Shown one piece after another: positions 1-9,921 of a DNA stretch of 64,000 nucleotides (its first letter is position 1; the number at the start of each line of letters is the position of its first letter). A program made the position numbers and the translations under genes. The notes under the pieces are model-generated. The model had not been told where the DNA came from. It made no database searches and saw only the letters and a list, made by a program, of their open reading frames with translations. The DNA comes from Cercis canadensis. Its lineage: Eukaryota; Streptophyta; Magnoliopsida; Fabales; Fabaceae. Where the stretch lies: NCBI GenBank assembly GCA_003255065.1, contig QAOA01006013.1, forward strand, positions 984,885 to 1,048,884, in the 5' to 3' direction.

Positions 1-497
1 GACATCCAGAACTCAAGATATGCCTGAAACACAGAGACAGCATATAATGCCCAGTATTGCTGGAAATTGCAATTAAGCATAAATGGATCCTAAGTCATGA
101 AATGAGGTCTAAGTCTATGCAATTCAGCCCAAAAGAGGTTTAAAAGACTAAGTATGAGGAATAACTATTGTATAAAAAGTGTGTTCATCAGTCTTCACCC
201 AATGCAATATGAGAATCAAGTATTGGAGACACATGAGCTTCTACTTGAGACATTAGATCTATATTAGCAAGACTCCTGAGAATAAGTTAGAACATAATAA
301 GAATTAAGATGAATAAACAGATGGGAAGTGGGTAAGAAGGACAGAAAAAAGTAAAAGGATGCCAGAATGAATGAAAACTCCATGACAAATTATTTTATTA
401 AAATTTTTGAATAAAACATGGTCCAATACATAATAAAGATAAAATTCAAGTGACTTTGGACTTCAGTCAAAAGAAATAAATATGGCATAAATAGATA
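1..497 (-). other. Non-coding stretch after pro, possibly Ogre intron
   Basis: No coding potential on either strand. By position it matches the intron that Ogre elements carry between the protease and reverse-transcriptase regions. A GT candidate donor lies at 501-500 on the minus strand; the acceptor would be outside the window. Confidence 0.4.
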
Positions 498-1781
498 TTA
501 CTTAAAGAGGACCACATCTGGCATTGGCTCAATCTCCCAGTTATTTAATTCTTCTAAATCTCCGCAAAGCTGAATCCCACAATCCTTCTTAGAGCAACCA
601 TCTAGGGTATTCACCATGTGCCTATGATCCACAATTGATGACTCAGTTGATGGCACAAAAGTCTCTAGCAGATGAGGAAGTCTGGTTTCATGGTGTTTTC
701 TTGGCCATCTTAAGAACTCTTCCATGGAAGGCTCATACCCCAACCCCTGTCTACTTTCATTTTCTGGAAGCCCAATGGGTTCACTGATACCTTGCAATTT
801 GGCCCCCAAGCCTTTTCCTTTTTGAAATCCACTCTTCTTCATCATTTTCGCCACAACTTGATTAATTTCCCCTTTCTTTGGTAAATCTTTATCATCATGC
901 TGGGTTATCTCCAAAGATTGGAAAGAAGACTCCAGCGCTTGCTCCGCTGCTTCAACATATGGTAATGAGCTGGGCTTGCTTACCAGCATCTCTTCCTCTC
1001 CTTTAACAATTATCACCCTTCCTCCATTCACATATTTCAGTCTTTGATGCCATGTAGACGGCACCACTCCCGCAGCATGAATCCATGGCCTACCAAGTAA
1101 CATGGTATAGGCAGGCTCTATGTCCATCACCTGGAAGGGAACATCAAACTTATCTGGTCCGATCTCTAACTGAAGAGAGATATCCCCAGGTACTTCACGC
1201 TTTGTTCCATCAAAAGCCCTTACCACCATACTACTTTCTTGTATACGAGACGCATTAACCGGTAATTGCATGAGGGTAGAATAAGGTAGCACATTCAGTG
1301 CAGACCCATTATCAATTAAAACTTTAGCTACAATATACCTATCGCACTTGAGTGTGATATGAAGCGCCTTGTTGTGAGCACTCATACCAGGCATCAGCTC
1401 TTCTTCAGAAAAAGAGATTGTGCTAAAGTTTTTGATAAAATTTACCATCCCTCCAAATTTCTCTATGGTTATATCTGGCCGTACATAGGCTTGCTGTAAG
1501 AACCTTTGTAATGCTTGTCTATGACATTCAGAGCTCATGATAAGAGACAATAATGAAATATGAGCAGAAGTTTTCTTCATTTGTTCCACTATATCATACT
1601 CACTTTGTCTCATTATCTTCAAAAATTCTTCTTCTTCCTTATTTTCTCCTTGAGTATCCTTCTTGGCTAAATCTGACTCTCTCTCATTAGCCACGACTTT
1701 TCCTTTCTCCTTTCTTTGGTGTTCTATCTCCTCAGGCAAGTAACACCGTCCACTTCTAGTCAAACCACTAACCCCTATCAC
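498..1781 (-). CDS. Retrotransposon protease and G-patch (pro)
   Basis: A 427-residue frame overlapping gag by 14 bases. The sequence TRSGRCYLPEE near its start is the usual gag-pro junction text of this lineage. An aspartic protease domain lies at about residues 140-240 with the active-site form LIDNGSALNVLP (D-N-G instead of D-S/T-G) and the later LLGRPWIH motif. A G-patch follows at about residues 310-350 (GFQKGKGLGAKLQG). The true start is probably not the ATG at 1781 but a frameshift from gag. The frame ends in TTTAAGTAATAT, which holds a possible splice donor; Ogre elements are known for an intron between pro and reverse transcriptase. Confidence 0.75.
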   Translation of the reverse strand: MIGVSGLTRSGRCYLPEEIEHQRKEKGKVVANERESDLAKKDTQGENKEEEEFLKIMRQSEYDIVEQMKKTSAHISLLSLIMSSECHRQALQRFLQQAYVRPDITIEKFGGMVNFIKNFSTISFSEEELMPGMSAHNKALHITLKCDRYIVAKVLIDNGSALNVLPYSTLMQLPVNASRIQESSMVVRAFDGTKREVPGDISLQLEIGPDKFDVPFQVMDIEPAYTMLLGRPWIHAAGVVPSTWHQRLKYVNGGRVIIVKGEEEMLVSKPSSLPYVEAAEQALESSFQSLEITQHDDKDLPKKGEINQVVAKMMKKSGFQKGKGLGAKLQGISEPIGLPENESRQGLGYEPSMEEFLRWPRKHHETRLPHLLETFVPSTESSIVDHRHMVNTLDGCSKKDCGIQLCGDLEELNNWEIEPMPDVVLFK

Positions 1782-4074
1782 ATTGGTGATCGCATCTGAT
1801 TCTTCTTTTTCTTCTTTTTTTTTCTATGCAACTCCCTGGATTTTCTTCTTTAGTGTTTACTATGTTTACTCCGTAATTCCAGGGTACGACATTGTTACTT
1901 TCATAAGAGAACGGTGCAGGCACCTGAATGACCAACTTTGGCTGAGCTTGGCTAGCTGAGGGATTAGGTAAAACTCTAAGGACAAAAGGTTTGGCCCCAT
2001 GTTGTTCTTCTCCAGTCATGTTGATCTCCTTCTGATTCCCCTCACTTCTCCTCTCAAACCTTAAGACTCCTAAAGTCATCAGCTTCTGAACTCCACACTT
2101 GAATTCCCAGCACCTTTCTATATCATGCCCCATACTCTGGTGATGTTCACAGAAAGAATCCACATCATATTGATCATCCTTTTTTATTGGCCTAAAAGGA
2201 CCTTTCAAACTGCATCCAGCTGACCTCAGTATTTCTTGTATTAACCTCATAGGAGTCTTTATCTGAATAATCTTTCGGATTTCCCCAACTCCTTCAAGTA
2301 TTGCATTAATCCTTGGTCTCGCTTCATGGTTAGGCAAAGGATTATTGTTTACATTAGGCCCTTTCCCCATTTCTTCAATTTTGATCACGCCTTGCTTAAT
2401 CAAATTTAACACAGCAAACTTAAACCCTGGACAATCTTCAATCGAATGTCCCACAATACCTCGATGATAATCACACTTGAGGCTTGGGTTATACCACTGA
2501 GGGAATGGTGGCTGAATTGGTTGTACAGGCTTAGGAGCTATCACATGAGCCTCACACAATTGTTTGAACAATTCAGCTCTAGTAATAAGAATGTTTGGAA
2601 ATAGTTCATCTCTTTGTAAAGGATGTGGCTGGTTTCTATACCCCTGGTAATTTGGTCTGAATGGTGGTCTTGATACCAGGAAACTTGGAGGTGTATTATG
2701 GTAAGTAGGAACGAAGGGTGCTTGAGGATATTGGTGATTTGGTATGGATTTGGGATAAGCTGAAGGGATAGCATTAACAGGATATGATGGTGGAAATGAT
2801 GGTCTTCTAGGTTGAGGGTATTGGTAGGTTCCCGGTGTTTGTATCCAGTTCACTTCTCCTTCCTTCTTTTTTTGAAAACCCGTCTTTTTCTGGCCAAAAC
2901 TATTACCTTCAGTACTCATTCCTTGTAACTTTCCAGCCTTTACCAGTCCTTCTATTCTTTCCCCAGCCTTGATAATATCAGCAAAATCATGGAAGGGACA
3001 ACCCGCCATCAACTCCAAATACGGAGATTTCAATGTATCCAGAAAAATGGAGCATAATTCAGAGTCAATGAGCGGAGGTTGAACTTCGGAAGCCAAGGTC
3101 CTCCATTTCTGGGCATACTCCCTGAAAGATTCATCTTTCTTCTGCATGTTCTTCAATTGCTCTCTTGTAGGAGCAGTATCATAGTTGAACTTGTACTGCT
3201 TTAGAAATGCATCTGCTAAATTCGCCCAACTCCTTATCCTGGTGCGGTCTAAATTCATAAACCAATTATAAGCAGCACCAGTGAGGCTTTTTGGAAAGAA
3301 ATGAATCAACACCTTCTCATCTTCCTCTATAGCGGCCATTTCCGTAATATAAGATACCAGATGAAACTTCGGGTTACCAGTACCATCATACTTCTCAAAC
3401 TCAGGGAGCTTAAGATCTCTAGGAATTGACACTCCCGGAGTAAGACGTAATTGCTTGACTCCCACAGCCCCGAATGAACTAGTTCCTTCCATAGCTCTAA
3501 TCCTCTCTTCTAAAGTCAAAAATTTCTCTTTTTGTTTATCTTTTTCGCACTCCTCAGATTCTTTCTCAACATGTATGGTTACTGGTGGATTCTGGGTGGG
3601 CACATTAAAAACATAATGGGTGATCGGTGAAGTGTAAGTGTATACGTTTCCCTTGTGTCCACTTGGATTAAAAGAAGTCTCTGTGGTAGGCTTTGCTTTA
3701 GGTAAAGTGGCAGTGAATCGAAATTCAAGTGGTTGGGTAGTAGGTGGGATAGTGGAATTAGGGTCCAATCCCTGGGCTGCGGGTGTCATTAGATGAGGGG
3801 GCATGCCCCAAATGGGATTGAATTGAGTTGTGGTAACATTTTGCTCATAAGCAGGAAAAGTCAGCAGTGGTGCTACTTGGGATATGGGGAGAAAGTCAAA
3901 ATGACTCGGGCCTTCAGCTGTCCCTTTTAGCTTCAAACTCTCAACAAGTAAACTCCTTATCTCATTCATCTGTTCCTTCATCCCATCCAACTCAACTCCT
4001 AAATCTCTCTCTGGTTCCTGAGTTCCATCCATGATAGTAATAGTCCTAGATCTGAGTCTGATTGATCTTTTCAC
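1768..4074 (-). CDS. gag: Retrotransposon gag polyprotein (Ogre type)
   Basis: A 768-residue capsid/nucleocapsid precursor. The retrotransposon Gag domain lies at roughly residues 215-370 (PRDLKLPEFEKYDGTGNP, then AAYNWF and the TREQL...ESFREYAQKWR segment). Instead of a standard CCHC knuckle there are two C-x2-H-...-H-x4-C clusters (CDYHRGIVGHSIEDC and CEHHQSMGHDIERC), the usual form in this lineage, presumably for RNA binding. The central part is rich in proline and tyrosine. The frame ends at 1768 just after a run of nine A residues, where the protease frame takes over. Confidence 0.8.
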   Translation of the reverse strand: MKRSIRLRSRTITIMDGTQEPERDLGVELDGMKEQMNEIRSLLVESLKLKGTAEGPSHFDFLPISQVAPLLTFPAYEQNVTTTQFNPIWGMPPHLMTPAAQGLDPNSTIPPTTQPLEFRFTATLPKAKPTTETSFNPSGHKGNVYTYTSPITHYVFNVPTQNPPVTIHVEKESEECEKDKQKEKFLTLEERIRAMEGTSSFGAVGVKQLRLTPGVSIPRDLKLPEFEKYDGTGNPKFHLVSYITEMAAIEEDEKVLIHFFPKSLTGAAYNWFMNLDRTRIRSWANLADAFLKQYKFNYDTAPTREQLKNMQKKDESFREYAQKWRTLASEVQPPLIDSELCSIFLDTLKSPYLELMAGCPFHDFADIIKAGERIEGLVKAGKLQGMSTEGNSFGQKKTGFQKKKEGEVNWIQTPGTYQYPQPRRPSFPPSYPVNAIPSAYPKSIPNHQYPQAPFVPTYHNTPPSFLVSRPPFRPNYQGYRNQPHPLQRDELFPNILITRAELFKQLCEAHVIAPKPVQPIQPPFPQWYNPSLKCDYHRGIVGHSIEDCPGFKFAVLNLIKQGVIKIEEMGKGPNVNNNPLPNHEARPRINAILEGVGEIRKIIQIKTPMRLIQEILRSAGCSLKGPFRPIKKDDQYDVDSFCEHHQSMGHDIERCWEFKCGVQKLMTLGVLRFERRSEGNQKEINMTGEEQHGAKPFVLRVLPNPSASQAQPKLVIQVPAPFSYESNNVVPWNYGVNIVNTKEENPGSCIEKKRRKRRIRCDHQCDRG

Positions 4075-4480
4075 AGAGCCTTTTTGATTGAACCGCGCTT
4101 TCTTTGCAGGACCAATGATGTGTTAATCCCCCAATGGACGATAAAAAATGAAAAGAAAACATAAAGAATAAATGAGTAAAAATGAAAATAATAAAAAGAT
4201 TTTAGCAATCTCTTAAGAAGACAGATTGTTAATATGGCTTGGACGAGTCCTTTAAGCGATCAATTTTAAAATTCATCTTCTTCACAAGTTCTTTCGTGAG
4301 ATGCGAATCTTATTTTTCGGCAGGAACTTTGGTTCCTTACGGAAAAACATGACAATGATAATATTCGCGAATGTTTTGACATTATGAGAAAAATTATCGC
4401 ATACAACTAACATGAGAGATTGGTCCAATGAAAACAAAGCACATTTCATTAATGATTGTAACTCAAGTACATCAAGAAGC

Positions 4481-5713
4481 TCATAACTGTGATATGTCAT
4501 TTAAAATACTCTTGCATTCTTCAAAAAGTTTCTCCAAATCCCTCGTAGGTAATGCAAAAGGAGTCGTGTGAGCTTCGACCTCTTGAACTCTTTGTCTCAG
4601 CCTTTCTGCTTTATCATAAGAATTCTCCATCAAATATTCAAAACGCTTCTTCCATTTTTCGGTCTCTGAAGCGTCACCTCCTTTATCCATTTCTTTTTTC
4701 TCTTTCAAAAGTTCATATTGTTGCTTCCAAAGTGTCACCATCTCTCTTGCCTTTTGAAGAGCATTGCCTAAGCGAGTATTTTGGTGTTCCATGTCTTCGC
4801 ATTGACAACGTAAAAACTCTTTATCTTCTTCCTCTTGAGTTTTCAGTTTTTTCATATTTTGATACCCATTCTCCCAATTTTCCATTTGTTGTTTGTGAAC
4901 ATCTTTTTCTTCTTCCAGATTCTCTTCTAGCTCTTCAATCTTTGCTTTAAGACATCCCATCTGCTCAAGTCTGTGTTTCGCCACTTCTCTTACCTCATGG
5001 ATTTGTCTCTCCATTTGTTCAATTTGCTTCGATGAGGCACTTTGAGCGACGTCTTGGTATTTTCTTTTTTCTTTCTCTGCTCTTGCTAATCTCTTCATGA
5101 GCTGGGCCCGTTCTTCAAGCCATTTCTTCTTTTCAACTTCTACCTCATCTAATTTTCTTTTCATTTCTTCCTCTCTAAGTTTTTCTTTCATGGCAAATTC
5201 AGCCTCAAAATCGCGAGTAGGCACTTCAATAGGAGGTGGATGAGAAATAGTAGCAGCATGTGGTACTACGACCTCTTTGGCTTTCTCTCGGACCCAAGTA
5301 CCATACAAAGTAATTGCCTCATCAGTATCGGAGCACGGGTCTTCTTGTCGGAATGATAATTTTTCCCAAGCCTTCTTGACCTTGTATAAGTTATTTTCAC
5401 TCCCTTGAGAATCGTACTCGAACTCCATTTCAACAAGTCCTTTAGTGTAAGGAATGTATTGAAGGTGTTCGAATTGCCTCAAGACTAGTGTAGGCGTGTA
5501 GGCCACACAACCTCGAGTACCCATCAATGGCACATACGAAAAATCTCCACAACGAATCAATATGCCATGCCCTTTAGACCAATGAGAACGCCATGTAAAA
5601 TTTCCTTCATCAATACCAATATAACGGTTCAACCAAAAATCTCGATCCTCCTTCACAATTTTCAATTCAGTAAATTTCCTTATGAATTCCATTCCAAAGC
5701 CAAAATTGGTCAA
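4481..5713 (-). CDS. Ogre ORF1, C-terminal part with long coiled coil
   Basis: A 410-residue frame. The first 110 residues continue the DUF7745-like domain (the ITWR-type tryptophan segment, then IRCGDFSYVPLMGTRG and LRQF motifs). From about residue 175 to 375 the protein is a highly charged K/E/Q-rich coiled coil. It overlaps the preceding frame by 4 bases (ATGA, 5710-5713). The start codon may therefore be only the first methionine after a frameshift. This is the standard domain layout for ORF1 of these elements; no function is established. Confidence 0.6.
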   Translation of the reverse strand: MTNFGFGMEFIRKFTELKIVKEDRDFWLNRYIGIDEGNFTWRSHWSKGHGILIRCGDFSYVPLMGTRGCVAYTPTLVLRQFEHLQYIPYTKGLVEMEFEYDSQGSENNLYKVKKAWEKLSFRQEDPCSDTDEAITLYGTWVREKAKEVVVPHAATISHPPPIEVPTRDFEAEFAMKEKLREEEMKRKLDEVEVEKKKWLEERAQLMKRLARAEKEKRKYQDVAQSASSKQIEQMERQIHEVREVAKHRLEQMGCLKAKIEELEENLEEEKDVHKQQMENWENGYQNMKKLKTQEEEDKEFLRCQCEDMEHQNTRLGNALQKAREMVTLWKQQYELLKEKKEMDKGGDASETEKWKKRFEYLMENSYDKAERLRQRVQEVEAHTTPFALPTRDLEKLFEECKSILNDISQL

Positions 5714-6537
5714 TCGTGGATAATTTTTTCCTTGAACATGGTAGAAGAGCCAGATGAATAAAAGTTGTAAACAACATTTGAGTCTTCACCTTTCCTTCGA
5801 CAAAAATTGAGAGCTCCAAATGTGTCAGCCAATATGGCGGGTACTGGATTAATCTTGTGCTCAAGAACTTGTTCAAACACATCGTCGGCTAAAAGACAAA
5901 TAGCATTCTTGGCAGATGGGAATAAAATAAGTCCGTAGATACATAAAGCAATTAGATCCCTCAGCTTTCCCCATTCTTTTTTATCAAGAAAATTTTGTAG
6001 ACTGGGTATTCTGAAAGTCATAGGCCACCCCCTCATGCTAGTGTCCTTTAGAATCATTTTACTTTTCACCATGTCAGCAGATACACCTAGCCACTCAGCA
6101 ACCCTTCCCAAAGCAACTTTATTCTTGTTGTGAGTATACACCTTGGCTTGAGTAGTCAATGGCAAATTCAGCATATAGGCATACTTTTCAATGGTCGGGG
6201 TCGTGTCAATGACTCCAAAAGTTAAGCAACAGTATGAAGGATCCCAGTAATTCAACATAGTAACCACAGCCATCTCATGTACTTCAACCTTCAACAAGTC
6301 CCAAATCTTTCCGTATTTCTGATTAAAAGCTGTCTTTTCATCAATGGGTAGTAATTTGAAAAAACGGTCTACTTCAGTCACATCATTGACTTCGACATGG
6401 ACTCGAAGCCTCTTAAGCAATGTGTTAGGATGTCCCTTAGGTAAACAATCTCTCTCTTTAGTTGGTAGTGATGCCATATCCCTTATGAAAGCTCGTGAAG
6501 TCTTAGAATTTTCAAAAATAGGATCTCGACTAGCCAT
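5710..6537 (-). CDS. Ogre ORF1, N-terminal part (DUF7745-like)
   Basis: A 275-residue open frame beginning MASRDPIFENSKT. It resembles the plant transposon-associated DUF7745 family, which occurs as the extra ORF upstream of gag in Ogre/Tat elements; its biochemical role is unknown. Recognisable features are the W-D-L-L-K-V-E segment, the YWDP..CCLTFG..D..PTIEKYA segment and the conserved IALCIYGLILFP region. The frame stops at 5710 within an ATGA that also starts the following frame, which carries the expected C-terminal half. I infer that both come from a single ancestral ORF1 broken by a frameshift, though stop-start coupled translation cannot be excluded. Confidence 0.65.
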   Translation of the reverse strand: MASRDPIFENSKTSRAFIRDMASLPTKERDCLPKGHPNTLLKRLRVHVEVNDVTEVDRFFKLLPIDEKTAFNQKYGKIWDLLKVEVHEMAVVTMLNYWDPSYCCLTFGVIDTTPTIEKYAYMLNLPLTTQAKVYTHNKNKVALGRVAEWLGVSADMVKSKMILKDTSMRGWPMTFRIPSLQNFLDKKEWGKLRDLIALCIYGLILFPSAKNAICLLADDVFEQVLEHKINPVPAILADTFGALNFCRRKGEDSNVVYNFYSSGSSTMFKEKIIHD

Positions 6538-7290
6538 ATTAACAATTCAACCTCCTATAGATTATTGCTGAAAAGTTCAAAAATAAAATGTGACCAAACC
6601 TTGTTAGAAAAAATTACAGTGTATTTACAAATGAGAAATAAAGCGAATAAAATGAGAAGAAAATAAAAGAGAGAAATGATGCTTCCCCTATTGTCTTAAG
6701 AAAAGGTTGACATCTAAGCTCAAGGATTTTAACTTAGTGGTCATGATCTAACCTAAAGGAGGGCTTGTACAGTCAAATTACGTGCATGGTTATTAGGTCG
6801 GTGCTACATCCTAGAAGTCCAAGGTACTATAAATTGCCTCTCATCGAGATGACGGAGACCTTTTCTTGTTAACATGAATAGACGAAAGGTAGTGCCTCTC
6901 ATATTTACTCATATTAAAAGGACAAGTTACAATCCAAGTGAGAGCTTTGCATAGATCGCAAGGGTACTTAGCCCCTTTGGGATAATGCTCACTCCCTATC
7001 TAACCCTAAGCTTAAATGTGACTCGGGTATAGAGCCAGAGAAAGTGTGTGAGGTATGAGTGTTAGTGTTTCGTGTGTGCAGGGGAAACAAACAAACCTCA
7101 TCCTACATCTACCCGCTGCAAAAGAAAGCACAAAATATACTACAATTATTTACGAATGCGAAGCAAAAATATATACACAATATATACATGAAATAAATAA
7201 TGAAAATTAAATGAACAATGGGATAAAGAAAATACAAAAAGGCCATATTTATTTTGCACAATTAACTTTCTAGGCTTGACTCTCGATGTA
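6538..7290 (-). other. Untranslated leader of the Ogre-type element
   Basis: About 750 bases between the primer site and the first ORF with no coding support on either strand. Ogre elements normally carry a long leader here. Confidence 0.55.
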
Positions 7291-7313
7291 GTATCCCCAG
7301 TGGAGTCGCCAAA
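7291..7313 (-). promoter_or_regulatory. Primer binding site, tRNA-Arg type
   Basis: The minus strand reads TGGCGACTCCACTGGGGA just inside the LTR end. From memory this is the primer-site sequence commonly found in Ogre/Tat elements and complementary to the 3' end of a tRNA-Arg. It fixes the direction of the element and the inner LTR boundary. Confidence 0.75.
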
Positions 7314-7314
7314 C

Positions 7315-9591
7315 TGTCATAACATACCCGGAGGTCGGTATAACGAGGATGGCTTAAATAAAAGAGATTTGGTTTTCGAAATGAAAACTCTGGAGTCGCC
7401 ACCAATTGTATTAAAAATCTGGGGAACAATTGGAAAACCCTTTAATTTCTAAAAAAATATGTCTGCGAACCAGAGAGGGTTCGGGAGTCTAATTGTGTAT
7501 AGGGAAGGTATTAGGCACCCTATAACACCCGTCTAAACGACGGTTACCTAAAATTAATTGTGCAAATTAAATCATGGCCTAATTGTATTTATTTTATCCC
7601 TAAAAGAAAAATAAGTGATTATTTAAAACAGGACTTGATTTGTCACCCTCGAATGCCTACGTACCCTAATAAGAGATCAAAGTCCGCGTAGTTCGCAATG
7701 ATTCAAAATGAATTTTTATTTTTATTTTTCGAAATTAAAATTAAAAGGAATTCAAAATTTTCAAATAAAAAAATTGTGCTATGCATGAATCTAATCGCGT
7801 CCTAATCCTTCCACTTTGTTCCCACGCTTCTCGGTTCCCAAAGCGGCGCTTATCCTTACCTCGGGCAGATAGAAGAGCCACCCCTATGGGGGTAAGTCGC
7901 TCCTATCTCTCCCTTGACAAGTAAGGGGCCTATGGATGCTAGTCGCATAGAATTAACTAAATGAATGTAAAAATTCATGATATGTAAGCTCATTTCGTGG
8001 GCCTAGTTTAGCCTAGAATAGGAACCAGCTCAACAAATCAGAGGACATAAACCAGTCCATTTCATGGGCCAGGTCCAATCCATACAAAAAATAGCTTAGC
8101 ACATCAAGAACAATGGACTAAATAGAACCTTAGCCAATCAACAAAAAATGAAAAATTATGAAGATTTCTCAAATTGAAGATATAAATCTCATGGTTTTAG
8201 AAAGACAAGAAACACCTAAATCGGGGCTCTATAGCTCCAGAAAAATTTAAAAGACTATATACTATCATAGAAAATCAACTAGCTTAACAATACAGAAAAC
8301 AGCAAAACTTTAAATGTAAACTGAGAATAAAGTAGACATAAAAAAAAAATGAAAATTATATATATTTAAGCCACACATCTTATGATTCTAATGAGACTAA
8401 CATCACTTAATTTGAAGCTATATAACTCTAGAAAAAAATAAAAGATTGCACACTGTCAGAGAAAACCAACAGGCTTGACAGGACAGAGAAATAGCCAAAT
8501 TTAAATCAAAACCGAGAGCAAGGGAGACATGTAAAAAATCTGAAAATAATATATATTGAAACCACACATCTTACGGTTCTAATGAGACCAATATCAATTA
8601 ATTTGGAACCGTATAACTCCAGAAAGAAATAAAAGATTGTACACTGCCAGAGAAAACCAAAGGCTTGACAGGACAGAGAAACAGCCAAACTTAAATCGAA
8701 ACTGGGAGCAGAGGCGACATGAAAAAAATCTGAAACTAATATATATTAAAAACACACCTCTTACGGTTCTAATGAGACCAACATCAATTAATTTGGAGCC
8801 CTGAAGCTTTATCTAGAAAAATAAAACCAACTACTGCCAGAGCTACCTAAAGCTGCGAAAATGAAGAAATCTTACCTTGGTTCTTTTTCTCTTTGCCCTC
8901 TCTTCTTCCTTGTTTCAGTTATGTTCTCTCTATTGCTCCTTTTCTGTGTATTGCTGTTGGTCTCTCTGCTGCCTACGTTTCTGCTCTATCTTTCTCTTTG
9001 CACTGCTGTCTTTGCTTTCTTTCTCCACTGCTGCTGTATCTGGTTTCAGGTGCTGCTGGTTCTGTTTTGGTACTTGCCTCTTGCTGCCTCTCTGCTTCAG
9101 TTCTCTCCTGCTGTGTATTTCGTCTCTCCTTTTGTCTCTGTTTTTCTGGTGTCTCTTGGTTGCTGTTCTGCCCTCTATTTCTCTCTTTTCTGCTGAGTTT
9201 CTCGTCTCTCTTTGGGTCTCTGTTTTTCTGGTCTTACTGCTCTCCGAAAATATGCTTCTATTCTCTTTTTTCGTTGGTTTTTCTGCTGCTCTCTTTCTGC
9301 TTTATCTTCCCCCCTTTTATGCTCTTTGTTTTCAGTTTTATCAACCTCCGTCTCTGCACTCTCTCACGTCTCTCTAACTGCTACTCCATTTCCCTCTCTT
9401 TTGTCTCCCTCTCACTCACGTCTCTTAACTTCCCATGCACTTGCACCCACACTCACGTATTCCTCTCTTTCTAAAACTGCTCATTGCACTTGCACCCACA
9501 CTCACACCCACGTCTCTTTTCTTTTATCACCAAACTATTTATTATTTTTTTATTTTGTTTCTTTTATTTTAGGATGAAATTAGTGTCTACA
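7315..9591 (-). repeat. 5' LTR of the Ogre-type element
   Basis: On the plus strand the LTR starts TGTCATAACA at 7315, directly beyond the primer site, and ends GTGTCTACA at 9591, so in element orientation it begins TGTAGACAC and ends in CA. That gives a 2,277-bp LTR with TG...CA ends. Bases 9592-9596 (aaggt) would be the target duplication, which cannot be checked without the other end. The stretch 8880-9560 is strongly pyrimidine-rich on the plus strand and creates several long low-complexity open frames that are not genes. Both boundaries are inferred from the primer site and terminal dinucleotides. Confidence 0.75.
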
Positions 9592-9921
9592 AAGGTCAAC
9601 TGAAAAATGTATCAGTCTATAAAGAGTTGCAGGGGCAGGGATATTTGACTGAAAGCTTTGACATTATTATCTAACCAAATACACCAAATTTCAACTAACT
9701 ATGCGCACATCTCCACTAAATTAACCATACAGTCACCATTTCTCCTTATAAAACACTAAAATTGAGTACATAGATGACAGAATGCATATCCAATACTTCT
9801 AAAAAATAACCAAAAGCTTGAATCCGTAATCATGATGCAAGTTGGCAAACAAACCGCTATCCGCTAGTCTTAGAAAGAAAGCAATTCAGTAAATTAATTA
9901 TCGACGAAACAGCAGAAATAA
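9592..9921. other. Intergenic, no gene seen
   Basis: AT-rich sequence between the retrotransposon LTR and the acetyltransferase pseudogene. I see no coding or structural signal. Confidence 0.5.

Larger units (their letters stand above)
1..9591 (-). mobile_element. Ogre/Tat-type Ty3-gypsy LTR retrotransposon, 5' part
   Basis: Read on the minus strand the order is LTR, primer binding site, leader, an extra ORF upstream of gag, gag, and protease with a G-patch. An additional ORF before gag, a tRNA-Arg-type primer site and a large size are hallmarks of the Ogre/Tat lineage. Reverse transcriptase, RNase H, integrase and the 3' LTR are not in the window and should lie beyond position 1. ORF1 is split over two frames and gag and pro are in different frames, so this copy may be non-functional. 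Family assignment rests on gene order and domain character and is fairly secure; age cannot be judged because only one LTR is visible. Confidence 0.85.

Noticed and set aside
4552-4950. 132-codon plus-strand frame opposite ORF1
   Set aside because: Antisense shadow of the coiled-coil region of the retrotransposon ORF1.
8861-9577. Overlapping plus-strand open frames of 111-193 codons rich in L, F, S and C
   Set aside because: They come from a pyrimidine-rich tract inside the LTR; no stops arise because of composition. Not proteins.
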